A DNA stretch of 64,000 nt from Mytilisepta virgata (taxonomy: Eukaryota > Mollusca > Bivalvia > Mytilida > Mytilidae), in the NCBI GenBank assembly GCA_028015205.1, contig CM051519.1, positions 40,591,979-40,655,978 on the forward strand, in the 5' to 3' direction. The notes under the pieces were generated by a model, which saw only the letters and a program-made list of their open reading frames with translations, was not told the DNA's origin and searched no databases. Both the position numbers and the translations under genes were made by a program. Below, in pieces: positions 12,255 to 23,578 of this stretch. How positions within the stretch are numbered: position 1 is the first letter of the stretch; every line of letters begins with the position of its first letter.

Positions 12255-12378
12255 GAGTGATCAACACCAGCATTTCATGGATAATATCTGGTCAGTTCAT
12301 GATATGACCGCTACAATTATCCCGGACCGGACACTAAACTCTGTTTACATAAGATATCTACATGCACTCTTATACTGA
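12255..12378 (+). CDS. Candidate alternative terminal exon, unknown protein
   Basis: After TGATATTTTACAG, one base completes a codon and 40 residues follow, beginning SDQHQHFMDNIWSVHDMTAT and running to the stop at 12376-12378. The CpG-containing core includes IIPDRTLNSVYIRYL. The one-base start matches the end phase of the exon at 5624, as does the candidate at 11077, so the two could be alternative last exons. An internal donor-like TCTG|GTCAGT is present. Unrecognised. Confidence 0.27.
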
Positions 12379-12379
12379 G

Positions 12380-13090
12380 TCAAGTATTTACAAAATTTAT
12401 AGATAGGTTTCACACGATTTCCTGACTACCTACACATTTGGCAGGATGTTTTTCAAGGTTGCTATATTCCAAATATACCCCCATGTTTATATAATATATA
12501 ATCCGTGTTGCATGGTCTAACCCTATTGAATTATCAATACCTATCCTATTTCACACATTTCCTGTTTGGGTACTTATCTGATCTACCTTGAAATGTTTTT
12601 ATTCACCCTTATATCTACCCACAACATATTATTTTAGTGTTATCCGGTTTCTTTTTACATGTGTATTAAGTATTTATGGGAAACATAAGTAAATCACACA
12701 TTGAAAAAGAGACTTAAACCTAACTACAATTACTGGCTATTTTAAGTCAATACGGCTCTTTAATTACCAAGCATTTTATATATAGGTTACCACACACTAT
12801 TTTTAAGTTTCTCGGAATTCACGAATACATCTTTCCTGTTCTTTATTATCGGTGTCTTTCTGTCGAACCTTTCAGGATGTTTCATCTCTTCCTGTGCATA
12901 CATTATATAAGTGTACTTTTATTTATTTACATATGTCAAGTTGTGTATCCCCAAATACGGATTCCATAAGATCTTATTTCCCTAGATACACATCTATTAG
13001 GATGTACCATTTCCTTTCACGAGACAAAAAAAAATCGACTTCAAAATATTTTTGGAAAAACACTCCTATTCATATTAAGAGGTATTGAGA
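12380..13090. other. Pyrimidine-rich stretch, no gene called
   Basis: The + strand is noticeably T/C-rich and A/G-poor here. A 78-codon frame at 12852-13088 follows a good acceptor (CGAACCTTTCAG at about 12874) but has repetitive Ser/Tyr/Phe composition driven by the skew. Strand asymmetry like this can mark an old transposon or transcription-linked skew; neither is shown. Confidence 0.3.
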
Positions 13091-13141
13091 AATAAAACAC
13101 TACTATTGTTTCATTCTACTTATTCTCTTAAAGCCCAATGT

Positions 13142-13251
13142 TGATTTATGGAATTTCTCCACCCGAGATAGTTAAATGTTCGATTTTCAACATGCAAGCG
13201 TGTTAAAATCTAAAATTTAACTATTGAGGTTGGAGAAATTCTATAACTCAC
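13142..13251. repeat. Near-complete ~110-bp palindrome
   Basis: The two halves fold back about a centre at 13196. The outer arms contain GAATTTCTCCA on the left and TGGAGAAATTC on the right, the middle arms ATAGTTAAAT and ATTTAACTAT, and the inner arms GATTTTCAACATGC and GCGTGTTAAAATC, with few mismatches and almost no loop. This is the form of a foldback MITE or a large extruding palindrome. No clear target duplication is visible. Confidence 0.75.
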
Positions 13252-13263
13252 GAGTAAATTGAA

Positions 13264-13487
13264 GGAGAATCTGTTTCTCCTATGATTTTTGACAAAAACC
13301 TCAAGAAAATGTCGTTGCTATGTAGCTTGTTTACATAGACGTCATTTTCGGGACTTCTCTAGTTTATCGTTCCAATAACTAGAAAAAAGGGCGGTAATTC
13401 CCACGTAGAAATTTAATCACCGGGAAGTGGTTAAAGATATTATGTATATTTATCCCACCGATTAAACACATCAAGAATAGGAGAAAC
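13264..13487. repeat. Series of further inverted repeats next to the palindrome
   Basis: GGAGAA/TTCTCC (13264-13280, perfect 6-bp arms) is followed by a hairpin at 13305-13349 whose arms contain GAAAATG..CTATGTA and TACATAG..CATTTTC around a 7-base loop. Then come TTTAATCACCGGGA (13412) against TCCCACCGATTAAA (13453) and GTTTCTCCTAT (13273) against ATAGGAGAAAC (13477). Four independent inverted repeats in 220 bases beside a 110-bp palindrome exceed what the background shows elsewhere. They may be parts of one eroded foldback element. Confidence 0.55.
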
Positions 13488-14593
13488 TATATTACATTTC
13501 ACAATTATTTAAACCATTCTATTCATTTAATGACTGTAAAAAGAAATAATAAAAACATGTTTCAGTGTCAATGCACAAGATGTCTGCCCCTTGGGTTGAG
13601 ACTTCTTGGAAAAGGACTTGTTTAAAGTGACTGTAATATCAGTATGACCAGCTTGTTTGATCAAGTCTGACAATTACACAACTGAAATAGATGATACCAG
13701 GAACAGAACAATGCTTGGTATGGTTAACTGGGGTTTTACAACACTTTCAGCACAATTTTCTAGATTTAATTAAGGAATATCTGTAAAGTACAACCTTTAC
13801 CTTGAAAAACTGGCAATCTTGCCAATTAAAATGGGAGCCAAAAACACCTCACCATGAGCTGGATTCAAACTCAACACAAGTTAGTATTATTAATAGATAT
13901 GATGAAATACATGTATATAGAACAGTTGCCATTGAAGCCCAACTAAGACACAAGATCATTTTGTGCAAGTAAGGGTACACCTGGTTGTACAATTCTTTGG
14001 TTAGTCAAAATATGCCAAGAAAAAATGAAAAAATAACGGCAAAAATAGTTGTCTTTCTAAACAGGACTGATAAAAAATTCAAATCCAGATTACTGATATA
14101 AACTAGCTAATGGGCTTTACTAACCATGATTTCTGACAGGTGTGTATCATATTAATATTTGTGACATTTCTTGTTAATAAGTAACACCCCTTAGCTTTCT
14201 ATGACAAACTTCTGTACATCTAATCCAGTTACTAATAAATGATTAAGTACAAACTTTTCATTATAACCTTGGGTCTTACATAAACAGTATGCTGCTAACT
14301 GAATCATATGGGAGAGATATGGTTAAAAAAGCAGGACTCAATATTAAACAGTACTTGGAATCAAGATGTGGAAAAAATGTCCATTACCTAAGATTACTAT
14401 AGTCTGCCCTCTCTCCCTTAAAATTCAATGGTTGCTCCCTAAAACATCAAAATTAAAATCTCTGAATTTAATTTTCAATGTTCAAGACCAAAATCTAAAT
14501 TTCTTAGTGCATAAATTTGTAAAAATACCTATTTTAACATTTTAAATCATAGTAAAAATTATAATGTTACGATTCACCATTTTTGGTACATGC

Positions 14594-14849
14594 GAGTTTT
14601 CTCCCATTTACAGGGTTATCTGCTCTTGGGAGAAGGTGTCTCTCATAGAAATTAATGTACAAATTGTCATTCTTCTGCAAAATATTTTTTGTTCCTAAAA
14701 ATATCCCCCATACACAATGATATGTTTATAGATATATTTTCCCAAATTTTTCGATGTCTGATGAAGGCCTTAATTCAATATTTTTTTTTGCATTTCATGT
14801 TAGACACCTTCTGTCAGGAAAGATAACTCATGCATATGGGAGACAACTC
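14594..14849. mobile_element. Foldback MITE with ~58-bp inverted ends
   Basis: The left end (14594-14652) and the reverse complement of the right end (14792-14849) align over about 58 bases with roughly three quarters identity. Shared blocks are GAGTT-TCTCCCAT, GTTATCT, AGAAGGTGTCT and CAT-GAAAT. The ~140-bp interior is AT-rich and non-coding. The GTTATCT/TCTCCC words resemble a motif I remember as abundant in molluscan repeats. No convincing target duplication was found, so the superfamily is unassigned. Confidence 0.7.
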
Positions 14850-15436
14850 CAATATCCACAAGTAACTACCAAATCTGTGAATGAACAAACTCCAATATAG
14901 AAAAAAAAATCAGAAATACATAAACATACACATGACTTCATTTATGTAATAATGTCATTGTGCCATCATTTGTTTAAAAATATTCATGGTAGACCAAACT
15001 AATAATAATTTATAATTAATGATTTAGATACATTGTCCTGATTAATCTTATGATTTTAACACCTTAATTACCATAGTTGCTGGAGGCAAAGTTACAACAA
15101 CTTTTGTATACCAAACAAACATATGACATCAGATATAAATATAACTTCGTCTCATTTTACCTGAAGATAAAAATATCTCTTGACCTATATCTTTAAAAAA
15201 TCACAGCTTGATTTAATCAGCTGCACACTGTTAATACATTTATCATGTTTTTACTGTATCCAGGATTTTAGTTGTGAAGTAATAAAAGCTTCAAAGAACT
15301 GCTTCAACTGAAAAATTAGTCAAATTTAATTAAAATTTGGTGGCAATTTATAGGGATATACATTATTTAATTTTAAGCTGCAATAGTTAACAGTATATTA
15401 AAGCTCAACTTGAACTATTGAGATATAAAGCCTACT

Positions 15437-15513
15437 ACACACCCTGCATGCAGATTTCATATGTTCTAATGGTAAACATGGATATTGCTTACAGAACTGT
15501 ATGCAGGGTGTGC
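15437..15513. repeat. Inverted repeat, 17-bp arms around a 43-base loop
   Basis: ACACACCCTGCATGCAG (15437-15453) pairs with CTGTATGCAGGGTGTGC (15497-15513) at 15 of 17 positions. Similarity extends slightly outward (CTACTAC against GCTACTA). The arms are GC-rich compared with their surroundings. It could be a small MITE or a structured RNA; total size is compatible with a short pre-miRNA, but the loop is long and the stem not continuous. Confidence 0.5.
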
Positions 15514-15869
15514 TACTATAGTTACAATTTAAACATTTTTTTATTGGATTTCCTAGGCACGATATTAATTTTCTGCAAATAAGCATTAGAACCAGGAGAG
15601 GGATTATCACAACAATTAACTGTTTATAATTATCTTCTTTATTATCATCTTTTCATGTTATGTTGTATGCTTATATCCCTAATGGAATTTTATTTTGCAT
15701 TAATAAAGATATTATAAGCATTTGTCTTTAAAAATTTACCTGTTAGATATGTCTCAATCTAACATTGGTGTGATAAACCTACCATGTGCACATTTCAACA
15801 AAAGCTGAAACTGACCTAAGATGTTGTTGAACATAACTCAAATGATGAAAATCATCAAAAACATAAGGT

Positions 15870-16190
15870 AAAAAAACCCACCTAAGGCAAGACCAACAAG
15901 ATTTACTGTGAGCCATTGCTCACTACTAGTGATACCCCCCCCCCCCCCCAGTTTTGGATAAAGTCAAAAAATAAACAAAGTCGTCAAACTGGAAGTTGAT
16001 GTCGCCTTGGTCTGAAAATGTATCCCATAATAGAAGGCTTGCAATAGTACCAAATATCAAGCATCTGTGATGAGTAGTTGTAGAGAAAAGTGATGAAAAA
16101 TTTTGTTACGGACAGACACAGGCATGGAACCACAAGGTAAAACAGTATACCCCACCCCTCTCCTTTTGAGTGGGTATAATAATAACTCTC
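15870..16190. repeat. Probable dispersed-repeat fragment
   Basis: The segment holds the hairpin word GTGAGCCATTGCTCAC, a 15-C run (15935-15949), then a passage including GATGAGTAGTTGTAGAGAAA and TTACGGACAGACACAGGCAT, ending at a CAGTATACCCCACCC run. Phrases of this kind (agonist-like GGACAGACAGACA followed by ATACCCC) are ones I remember from interspersed repeats in bivalve genomes. That assignment is memory, not proof. The 88-codon minus-strand frame at 15984-16250 is a by-product. Confidence 0.45.
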
Positions 16191-16316
16191 AATTAAGAAT
16201 TTCCAAAAAAAAAACAAACCCATAGCAATAATCATAAAGTATGTGTACATATCTATTGTGTATCACACCAGAGGCCAGCAAATTGTAGGTTTTTTCTATA
16301 TCAATCATCTTCATAG

Positions 16317-16377
16317 GATGACTTTCAGAGTTTCAGGAATGTTGAAAAAATCTGGGTGTTCCTTCTTGGGTTACCAA
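16317..16377 (+). CDS. Candidate internal exon with strong splice sites
   Basis: A long pyrimidine tract (TTTTTTCTATATCAATCATC, then TTCATAG) precedes the island and the near-ideal donor CCAA|GTAAGTAT follows it. The codon-aligned frame reads DDFQSFRNVEKIWVFLLGLP and leaves one base (phase 0 to 1). A second frame, MTFRVSGMLKKSGCSFLGYQ, is also open. The splice sites are among the best in the window. No neighbouring exon could be linked to it, and the protein is unrecognised. Confidence 0.38.
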
Positions 16378-17463
16378 GTAAGTATACAAACAAAACAAAC
16401 TAAACATAGATGCTTTGTATGTGCATTTTTACAAAGTAAATCTCATCAAATTTTCTAATATTTTTCAAAGAACATAATTTTCACAGCTTGTAATATGGTA
16501 ACAAACAGTTTATAGTGGGTTAAATATCCAAACATCACTTTAAAAATATGATAAAGCCATAACACACGAATATGAAAGATCACCAATAATATCTTAAAAT
16601 CAAAATGTATTTAAAGTGCAAACATCTTTCTGTTTCTACTTTAAACTTTATGACTTAGGATAGAACTTAAATATCAAACACCGAAAAAAACTGAAAACAT
16701 GTGAAATCTTTAATGTTTAAAACATCAAGAAGACTTCGCTCCTTTGATACAATCAGTACAAGTTCATTGCTGATAGGAAAGCTGAGAGTTTACCCGAACT
16801 CAGAAGTAAATAGACAAACAACCAGGATAAGAGAACAGCAGGCAAAAAGATGGCCACTTCAAAAACCAAAGACATAAGGTTTATGTTGGACTTTGTCACG
16901 CTTAGCTAACTGCTATAAGTATTTAACAGGCAATTCTAAATGGTTTAAAGATAAGATACAGGTATACATATCTCTCGTCTCTCATTACTTCGGGGTAGTG
17001 AATTTTGATAGGGTGTTTCCAAACACCAAACATCTGTCGAGTATATGAGACATTGTAGTTATCTACGGGTATAAATAAATAAAATAATCGCGACAGGTGC
17101 TCCCAGTGTAAATGTATAGAACTGGAGACCCAACCTTTTTGAAGTAGATTGAATTATAGGTGATTAAAATTCAGATCAATATTGAATCCTTTACGTTGAT
17201 AAGCTGTTACAAAATTCCATTAAAATTTAAACGCAAATTTAGAAATTGTAAATCAAAAGAAGGAATTTGTCCCATATATTTACAATACTTTTAATCTTTT
17301 TACAGAAAACTGACGCAAATCATTTTGCTAGCTGCACAAATATAATCGTTTCCATTGATTTAGCAATTAAAATCAACAATTAAATATATACTTTCTGTTG
17401 TAAAAAATGAATTATTAATACAAATTAAGGGTTCCTAGTTCGAACCGAAGAATAGATACAACC

Positions 17464-17480
17464 GTGATGTAGCACATCAC
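17464..17480. other. Perfect 7-bp-arm hairpin GTGATGT-AGC-ACATCAC
   Basis: A short exact inverted repeat around AGC, next to other CpG-containing DNA. It may be a binding-site palindrome; nothing else is visible nearby. Confidence 0.35.
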
Positions 17481-18154
17481 CGCATGCTAAACAAGTAATT
17501 AATCATGTTTCACCACTTAACCAATAACTAAATGATAATTAACGTGTAATCATTAAGGTAATGAAGCTATGTTCATGAGGAGGGTGCAATTTACATAAGT
17601 AAACTTGTTTTTGTACAGTACAGGTGTTGTTCGTTATGTAATTGATGGCATGATTTTTTTTACATGTAATATAAATATATCTGCTTCCCTTTTGATGGAT
17701 TAATTTAAGTTTTAAACATGCACGTATTACACGAAAATAGATAACGAATACCACAAAAAACTGCCAAAGCAAACAAACTGCTACATTTAAAATCTGGTAT
17801 CAGAAAGTTCACAAAAATGTAAATAAATGTTTGGGTTACATACAAAAAACTTGCGGTATATTAAATGTTCAAGATGGAAACAAGTCAAATAAACGGCAAA
17901 ATGTGGCGAGAAAAAGATCAAAGAAAAAAAAATTGAGGAAGAAACAAAATCATATCAGTTACTGGTTGATGGTTGTTAATACAGATGTTCATCTACAATA
18001 CATATAGAACTACCTTGGTAAATATTGGTTTACTTCTTTTGCAACCACTTCAGGGAAAAAAAATTAATTCTGATTTGTATCTTTAGACCAACATGACCAA
18101 TCAGTATGAAACAATACTTTAGGTTGTTACTGTATATCGGTAAAAAATGGCTTT

Positions 18155-18387
18155 TTTGTTTGTTTAGTTGGGGTTTTATGTCGTTTTCAGCACATTTGGC
18201 TATTTTGTGGCGGCCACTTTTATTGGTGGAGGAAGCCAGAGTACCTGGAGAAACCACAGCCTTCGGTAGGAAAATTGGCAATCCTTGTCAATTTAGATCG
18301 GAGTCGAACACATAACCTCAGTGTTGACAGGCTAGTGATCATTAGTAGTCATGACAAACTACCTAAACCACTCGGCCACCGAGGCCC
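18155..18387 (-). mobile_element. tRNA-derived V-SINE copy, short variant
   Basis: Minus-strand copy of the SINE at 54616. The head, with an intact A-box region (CCACTCGGCCACC on the + strand), ends at about 18387, the V-like core (GGAGGAAGCCAGAGTACC) is at 18228-18245 and the tail (TTTGTTTAGTTGGGG) at 18158-18172. Compared with the 54-kb copy it lacks 27 bases between two TTCGA words, so the two B-box-like sites are fused into one that still fits GWTCRANNC. Moderate divergence and no clear target duplication suggest intermediate age. Two short ORFs crossing it are artefacts. Confidence 0.9.
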
Positions 18388-19670
18388 TGGCAAAAATTTG
18401 TGCTAGTCCTACAAAGAATCCGACTACAGCTATTTCCAATGTATTTTGCATTTCGAATGACTATAACTCACTTGAAAATTTTCAAAATAGTTCATTTATA
18501 TTTGGTGATGGACCATTTCCTTATTCCCTGTGTTGTGTAGTGGATTGGTGACATCGAATCACTGGGCCATAGAAGTTTTTTGCAGCATCCATGATCAATT
18601 ATGGTTCTGAATGCAAATTTTTTTTCTTCCAAATAATTACTACTATATGACATTTCAGGTAAATTTCAATAGTACCTTTTTTCATCACATTTTTAATCCC
18701 AACTCCTTTTGACCAATTTAGGAGCCTGCTTTTTTTGGAATTCATTCATTTCCCAGCTCAATCAAAATCAATTGGTTCTTCTTAATTTTAAAACCTCGAT
18801 TAAAGCTATGCTGTATTGCTTAAGTATGCCAATATAAAATTTTCTACATGACATCTTCAGTTGAAATCAGTTTAAATGGATCCATCAATCCAGATATTTA
18901 TGTTTACATGGGAATTCAGGCTAGACATTGCCATTTTGGTGCAACAAGGCAAAGCAAACATATTTCTCACTTACAAAGGAAACATAGGTGACTCTCGTAT
19001 CTTAAACTGTTTTAAGAACATTTTGAGAGCGCAAAGATTATCAAATGTTCTATATTAGCACTCCCGGTCTCTTTAATTTTAACTGTCCCTTCAACTTCTA
19101 AGTTAAATGACAGTCAGACATACTTTAAAAAGAACTTATTTTGACCGAAATCTACAAAGTATATTAAAAAAAAATCTTTAATCTGGAAGAAAAATACTAG
19201 AGAACCACTCCAAATTTATATCCCACCTACACCTCTCCAATGAAGATAATGATTTCCCATATTTTTAATGCCTGTACTTTCCTGAGTAATATAACAATAT
19301 AAGAACTGTAAAGATTTAAGATTAGGACCTGTTCATACTTAGTAAATGATTTTATTATCCTCTCTCAGTCTTTGATGATCCTATTTACTTTAAAATATTT
19401 ACAACATTCAAAGCATGAAATTAACATTAATTGTAATGTATTTGCCAAGATAGAGAAGATATCATATTCTAAAGGCCAATAAAACTAACATATATATAGG
19501 GTTTGGAAATTTATAATATTACTTTATACAATACAGATCTGTCCTAGGTTACTATATAAAAGAGGAAATACTTGTCAGTGTATAACAAAAAACTTAACAG
19601 GTCTTGACATTTATAACTCCCAAATTTAAAATTTAAATGATAAATGGGTTCACATAAAAAAATATCATGT

Positions 19671-19999
19671 ATTCAATACTTAAGTTAGCTTCATATTTGA
19701 ATATATTGTCACACTAAATTTCTGAGTAAAAGGAATATTAAGACCATACCAGTCTATGTTGATATTTCTAAAATATGTGAAGTAACATTTCGCTCCATAT
19801 AAAAATGGAATTTGAAGGTAACTGTATTTCAACAATTCAATACTTAGTTTAGCTTCATAATTAAATATATCTACCACGATATTTCTGGAGTAAAGGAATA
19901 TTAGGGCCAATACCACTCTATTTTGATATTTCCAAAATATGAAGTAACATTTCGCTTCATATGAAAATGGAATTTGAAGGTAACTGGAATTCAACAATT
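19671..19999. repeat. Tandem duplication, two ~164-bp units
   Basis: Unit 1 (19671-19834) and unit 2 (19835-19999) both begin ATTCAATACTTA and share 'GAAGTAACATTTCGCT' and 'AATGGAATTTGAAGGTAACT' near their ends, with substitutions and small indels. The 105-codon minus-strand frame here simply reads the repeat twice (two SYLQIPF..Y.AKCYF copies) and is not a gene. The units have diverged, so the duplication is not recent. Confidence 0.9.
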
Positions 20000-20002
20000 T
20001 TT

Positions 20003-23000
20003 AGGTCCCAGTTCATACTTTGGTTAAAATATTTTGAGATAAACACATTTTATTATGGATTTCAATATATCTGAATTGCCTGTTTGCACTGGATTAACAG
20101 ACTTTTTATAGTTACATCTACAACGGTTGATTGAAAGTTTAAAATGTTTGTCTTGATAAATAATGTTTGAACTTCAAAAAATCATTTGCCTTTAGTTATC
20201 TTTTATAAAGTGCTCATAGGCCACACAACACTGATTTACTGTTTATTGGAGAATCAATCAGGCCACTGAGTGCTTTCAGAATCTACTAACTACTCAACCC
20301 TTTAAACGAAAATCAATGAAGCAGGTGTTTAAAATATTAATTGTTCTGGATCTTTGTACAAAATTATACATTTTTCCCAAATATTGAAGTTTTAAGACTT
20401 TTTTTACAAAAGATAAAATGTAATGTGTGGCATTTGAAAATATTTTAATATTTTCTGTCAAAAATATTTAGTCATATCTATTGAACAAGAAATTGCATTA
20501 TACAACATCTACAATATAATATGAACATAAACTATGTGTATCCAATGTCAAATTTTAATAGTGCACTTTAAAGATTCTAAAGATTAAAAAAAAACTTCAC
20601 AAAAAATAAAAAAAAGTTCAATAAACTTTTGTGATTAACAAGCAATATTATGCAATGTATTCTCATAAAACGAGTGATAAAGTGACAGTTTTATATCAAA
20701 AGTTCAGAAGATTCAGATACGATCCAAAAACTTTGAAGACATAAATTTTTCCCTCTGGAGAACCTCCAAAAAGAACACCTGCATGTAGGTCAACAGGTAT
20801 TGAGGTCACCATTGTAAAATGCATCATTAAACACACCCCTCTTACACAATCTGTACACCTAGTCATACTGATAGGGTTATCATAAAGATGATAAACTTTC
20901 ATGTTTGTATCAACATTTAAATATCACATTAATTTTAAATTGTCAAATTAAATTGGCAACTGACATTTTTGTTTTCACAACATATTTTTATTATTTCTAT
21001 TTCCTGTGCGGGCAATATTGCAGAGACATCCTATTTTAACTCCATGGAACATAAAGTCTGGACCTTCAGAATCGGAGAGTAGAGATTATTCCTTTTTTCC
21101 CAAATGAGAACACTTTTTTCTTTCATTTCAACATATGTCCAACTTCCTGAAATCCTAGTTCAACAAGGGAAAGACTGAGGGATGGAGAAGATGTAAACCA
21201 TTGGCCCGTACAATGCTTCCTGCACAAAACAGTAACTACAGATTACAGAGGTGTTTACCCCTTTCTAGTGTTTTCAGTAATGTTAATGATTTTTGTCAGT
21301 AATTTGGGCCCTTTGTCAGTAATCTCAAATTTCAGCATGAAAACTACCATAGAGACCCACCATCAAAGCATCTTATATTGTGATAAGTCTAGAACAATCT
21401 GATTTTGCATCATCAATCTCGTTAAAATATTTTTGATTACTGGAAAATCAAGCGCAATTACAAAGCATTTGGATGACCGGGAATAAAAAAAATAATTTTG
21501 GTACAAAACTGGAAAGTTAATTTTCGGAGGTAAATGCGTAATCCGTATTTTGAATCTAAAATCCGGGACAATTATGGAAATTCCATAATAGTAAAATCCT
21601 CTGAGATTACTCTGATTTTGGAAAAACTGTTTTGGATTCTGTAATCTTTTGGCTTCTACCATGAATGTCTAGTTCTATTTCACTGATGTATTCATTCAAT
21701 ACACTTATATCAGTATTGAAGAGTGTTTTTTAAAACAAATATTGACTTACAGTTCTTAAAATGATTTTATTATTTTCAGTAATATGAGTACTTTATAAAA
21801 AGTTTCGATCTTGTGTAGATTAACCTTAAATTTAAAAAGAAGTATAAAAACATTGCATTGGTTGTTTACAGTTAGATTACATGTAAACATGGACTATAAA
21901 CAAATGATCTATCATGTAATAATCAAAGAGGTTTTTTATCAAAACAATTCAAGTCACGATAAAGCATATCTAAACACGTACAGGTACAAACAAACAGGAT
22001 ATGTATGGGCTTGAAACAACCAGTCAGCATAAAATACAAGTTAATAATGGAGGTCAAAAATATTCACTAACTGTGATCAATGTGAAAAAAGGTTTTAATG
22101 GACGATCTTGCATATTATAAGCAAGAGCATGAGGAATTTATCAATAATTTTTTTTAAGTTGATGCACAAGGCACAATCTTTATTCCCATTTTCATGCACA
22201 GTTATTTTGAATTTCAACAGTTGGTCTGACAATTGTTGGTTCAGTAAATTCCTTTTTCAGCCACCCTTAGATGAAACAAAGTTTTTTTGTTTCTTTCAAA
22301 TTTTTATGCAAACCAATTCCTCCTAGCCCAATATCAAATGGTTATCCCTCTCTGAAAACTAGTGAGATATTCAGGATACAAGTTCAGAGATATTAACATA
22401 GATAAATCAAAGTAATGAAAACTTTTCGACTGAAAAAAAGAAACAAATGTACACTTTATAAAGAACAAATGAACTTGTTCTTCATAAAAGATCATTAATT
22501 GTTGATAAAACTTTCTAGTAGCACAATAACCCCAGAAGTGTGACCTAGTAAAATAAACTTTGTTTAATGGAGACCTCTGGGAGCCATGAAGTTAGTAAAT
22601 CGTGCAGTTTGATACAAGGGTGGATCCCAATTTCACTAGCCTACCCTTAACCTTTGCAAGCTTGACACTTAACAACTTAGTGTGTATTTCATTAGCTGAT
22701 AACCTTTTTACTTCTCTTCCTAAGTGTTGTTACATAAAATGATACAATTTTGGACCAATAATCTTTTATCTTAATTGATGCGTTATTAAATAAAATTCTC
22801 CTGACAACAAACCTCTACTGTTATTATATCAGGGACAATGGGCCACATTTATTTTATCATTATTTACGGTGACATTAAGTTAATTTGTTTAAATAGGTAC
22901 GTTTTCTCTTTAAAAAATAATCTGTGATCCCCGAGAGTGACCTATATCAGACTTCGGTTTCTCAACTAATTTCCTGATAAACTCTGATAGTGTCACGTAA

Positions 23001-23570
23001 GGCTTGACATGATGTACACAGGCTTTAGAACTAAACATATAACAATTGGTACATGCAATTTATAGGGTATATAAAATTTCTCTTAATTGTTACGATTTGC
23101 ACTAAAAGGTCGAAGAAACAGTATATACCTGGTGCATTTATACGCATACATTTTAAAGATGACTGTCACTTGATTAATGGATTCTATCAGAGACTAATGT
23201 GAAATAAAAAAAAACTCTGCCAACCAAAGATGTTACAAAAATTTTATAGGTGCAAAACTACCCCAGTATTTTGATAAGGGAAAAATATATTATTTTCTTT
23301 TACTGAAATTTGAAACTATAAGTAATTTTAATCGATTTTTTGTAAATTTACAAATTACATTTATTTCTATAGTTTTTTTCCAATTAAACTGTCTAAAATT
23401 GTGCCAAGTGCATCATTTCAATAAAATTTAGTGCAAATTTTGTCAGAAAGCATAAATTCTTCCTGCAATATTAAGTTAGTCTTAATGTGCAACAAGTTCA
23501 ACTATACAGAAATCTGTCGATGCTTCCAAGAACATTATACAAAACTGAAAAGGAAGAAATCTCTCATCAC
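20003..23570. other. Gene-poor stretch
   Basis: AT-rich with no confident exon. It holds the WD40-like minus-strand frame at 20696-20902, a 19-base palindrome at 21571-21589 (arms ATTATGGAA/TTCCATAAT) and an acceptor-like CTTTTTCAG at 22252-22260 with a short frame. Longer minus-strand frames near 21363-21662 have composition expected by chance. Confidence 0.35.
20696..20902 (-). CDS. Weak WD40-repeat-like frame
   Basis: The minus-strand frame contains VTSIPVDLHAGVLFGGSPEG followed by KIYVFKVF. The spacing of hydrophobic strand, GG-S-x-x-G and a final I-Y-V strand is like one WD40 blade. GC is raised over this part only (about 20730-20830). There is no strong acceptor and only poor donors, and the reverse strand carries a spliceable 36-nt frame, so this may be coincidence or a decayed exon. 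Confidence 0.15.
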   Translation of the reverse strand: MKVYHLYDNPISMTRCTDCVRGVCLMMHFTMVTSIPVDLHAGVLFGGSPEGKIYVFKVFGSYLNLLNF

Positions 23571-23578
23571 ATGCAGAT

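Noticed and set aside
15984..16250. 88-codon minus-strand membrane-like ORF
   Set aside because: It overlaps the probable dispersed repeat; the hydrophobicity reflects T-rich codons.
19680..19997. 105-codon minus-strand ORF with internal peptide repeat
   Set aside because: The peptide repeat is fully explained by the 164-bp DNA tandem duplication.
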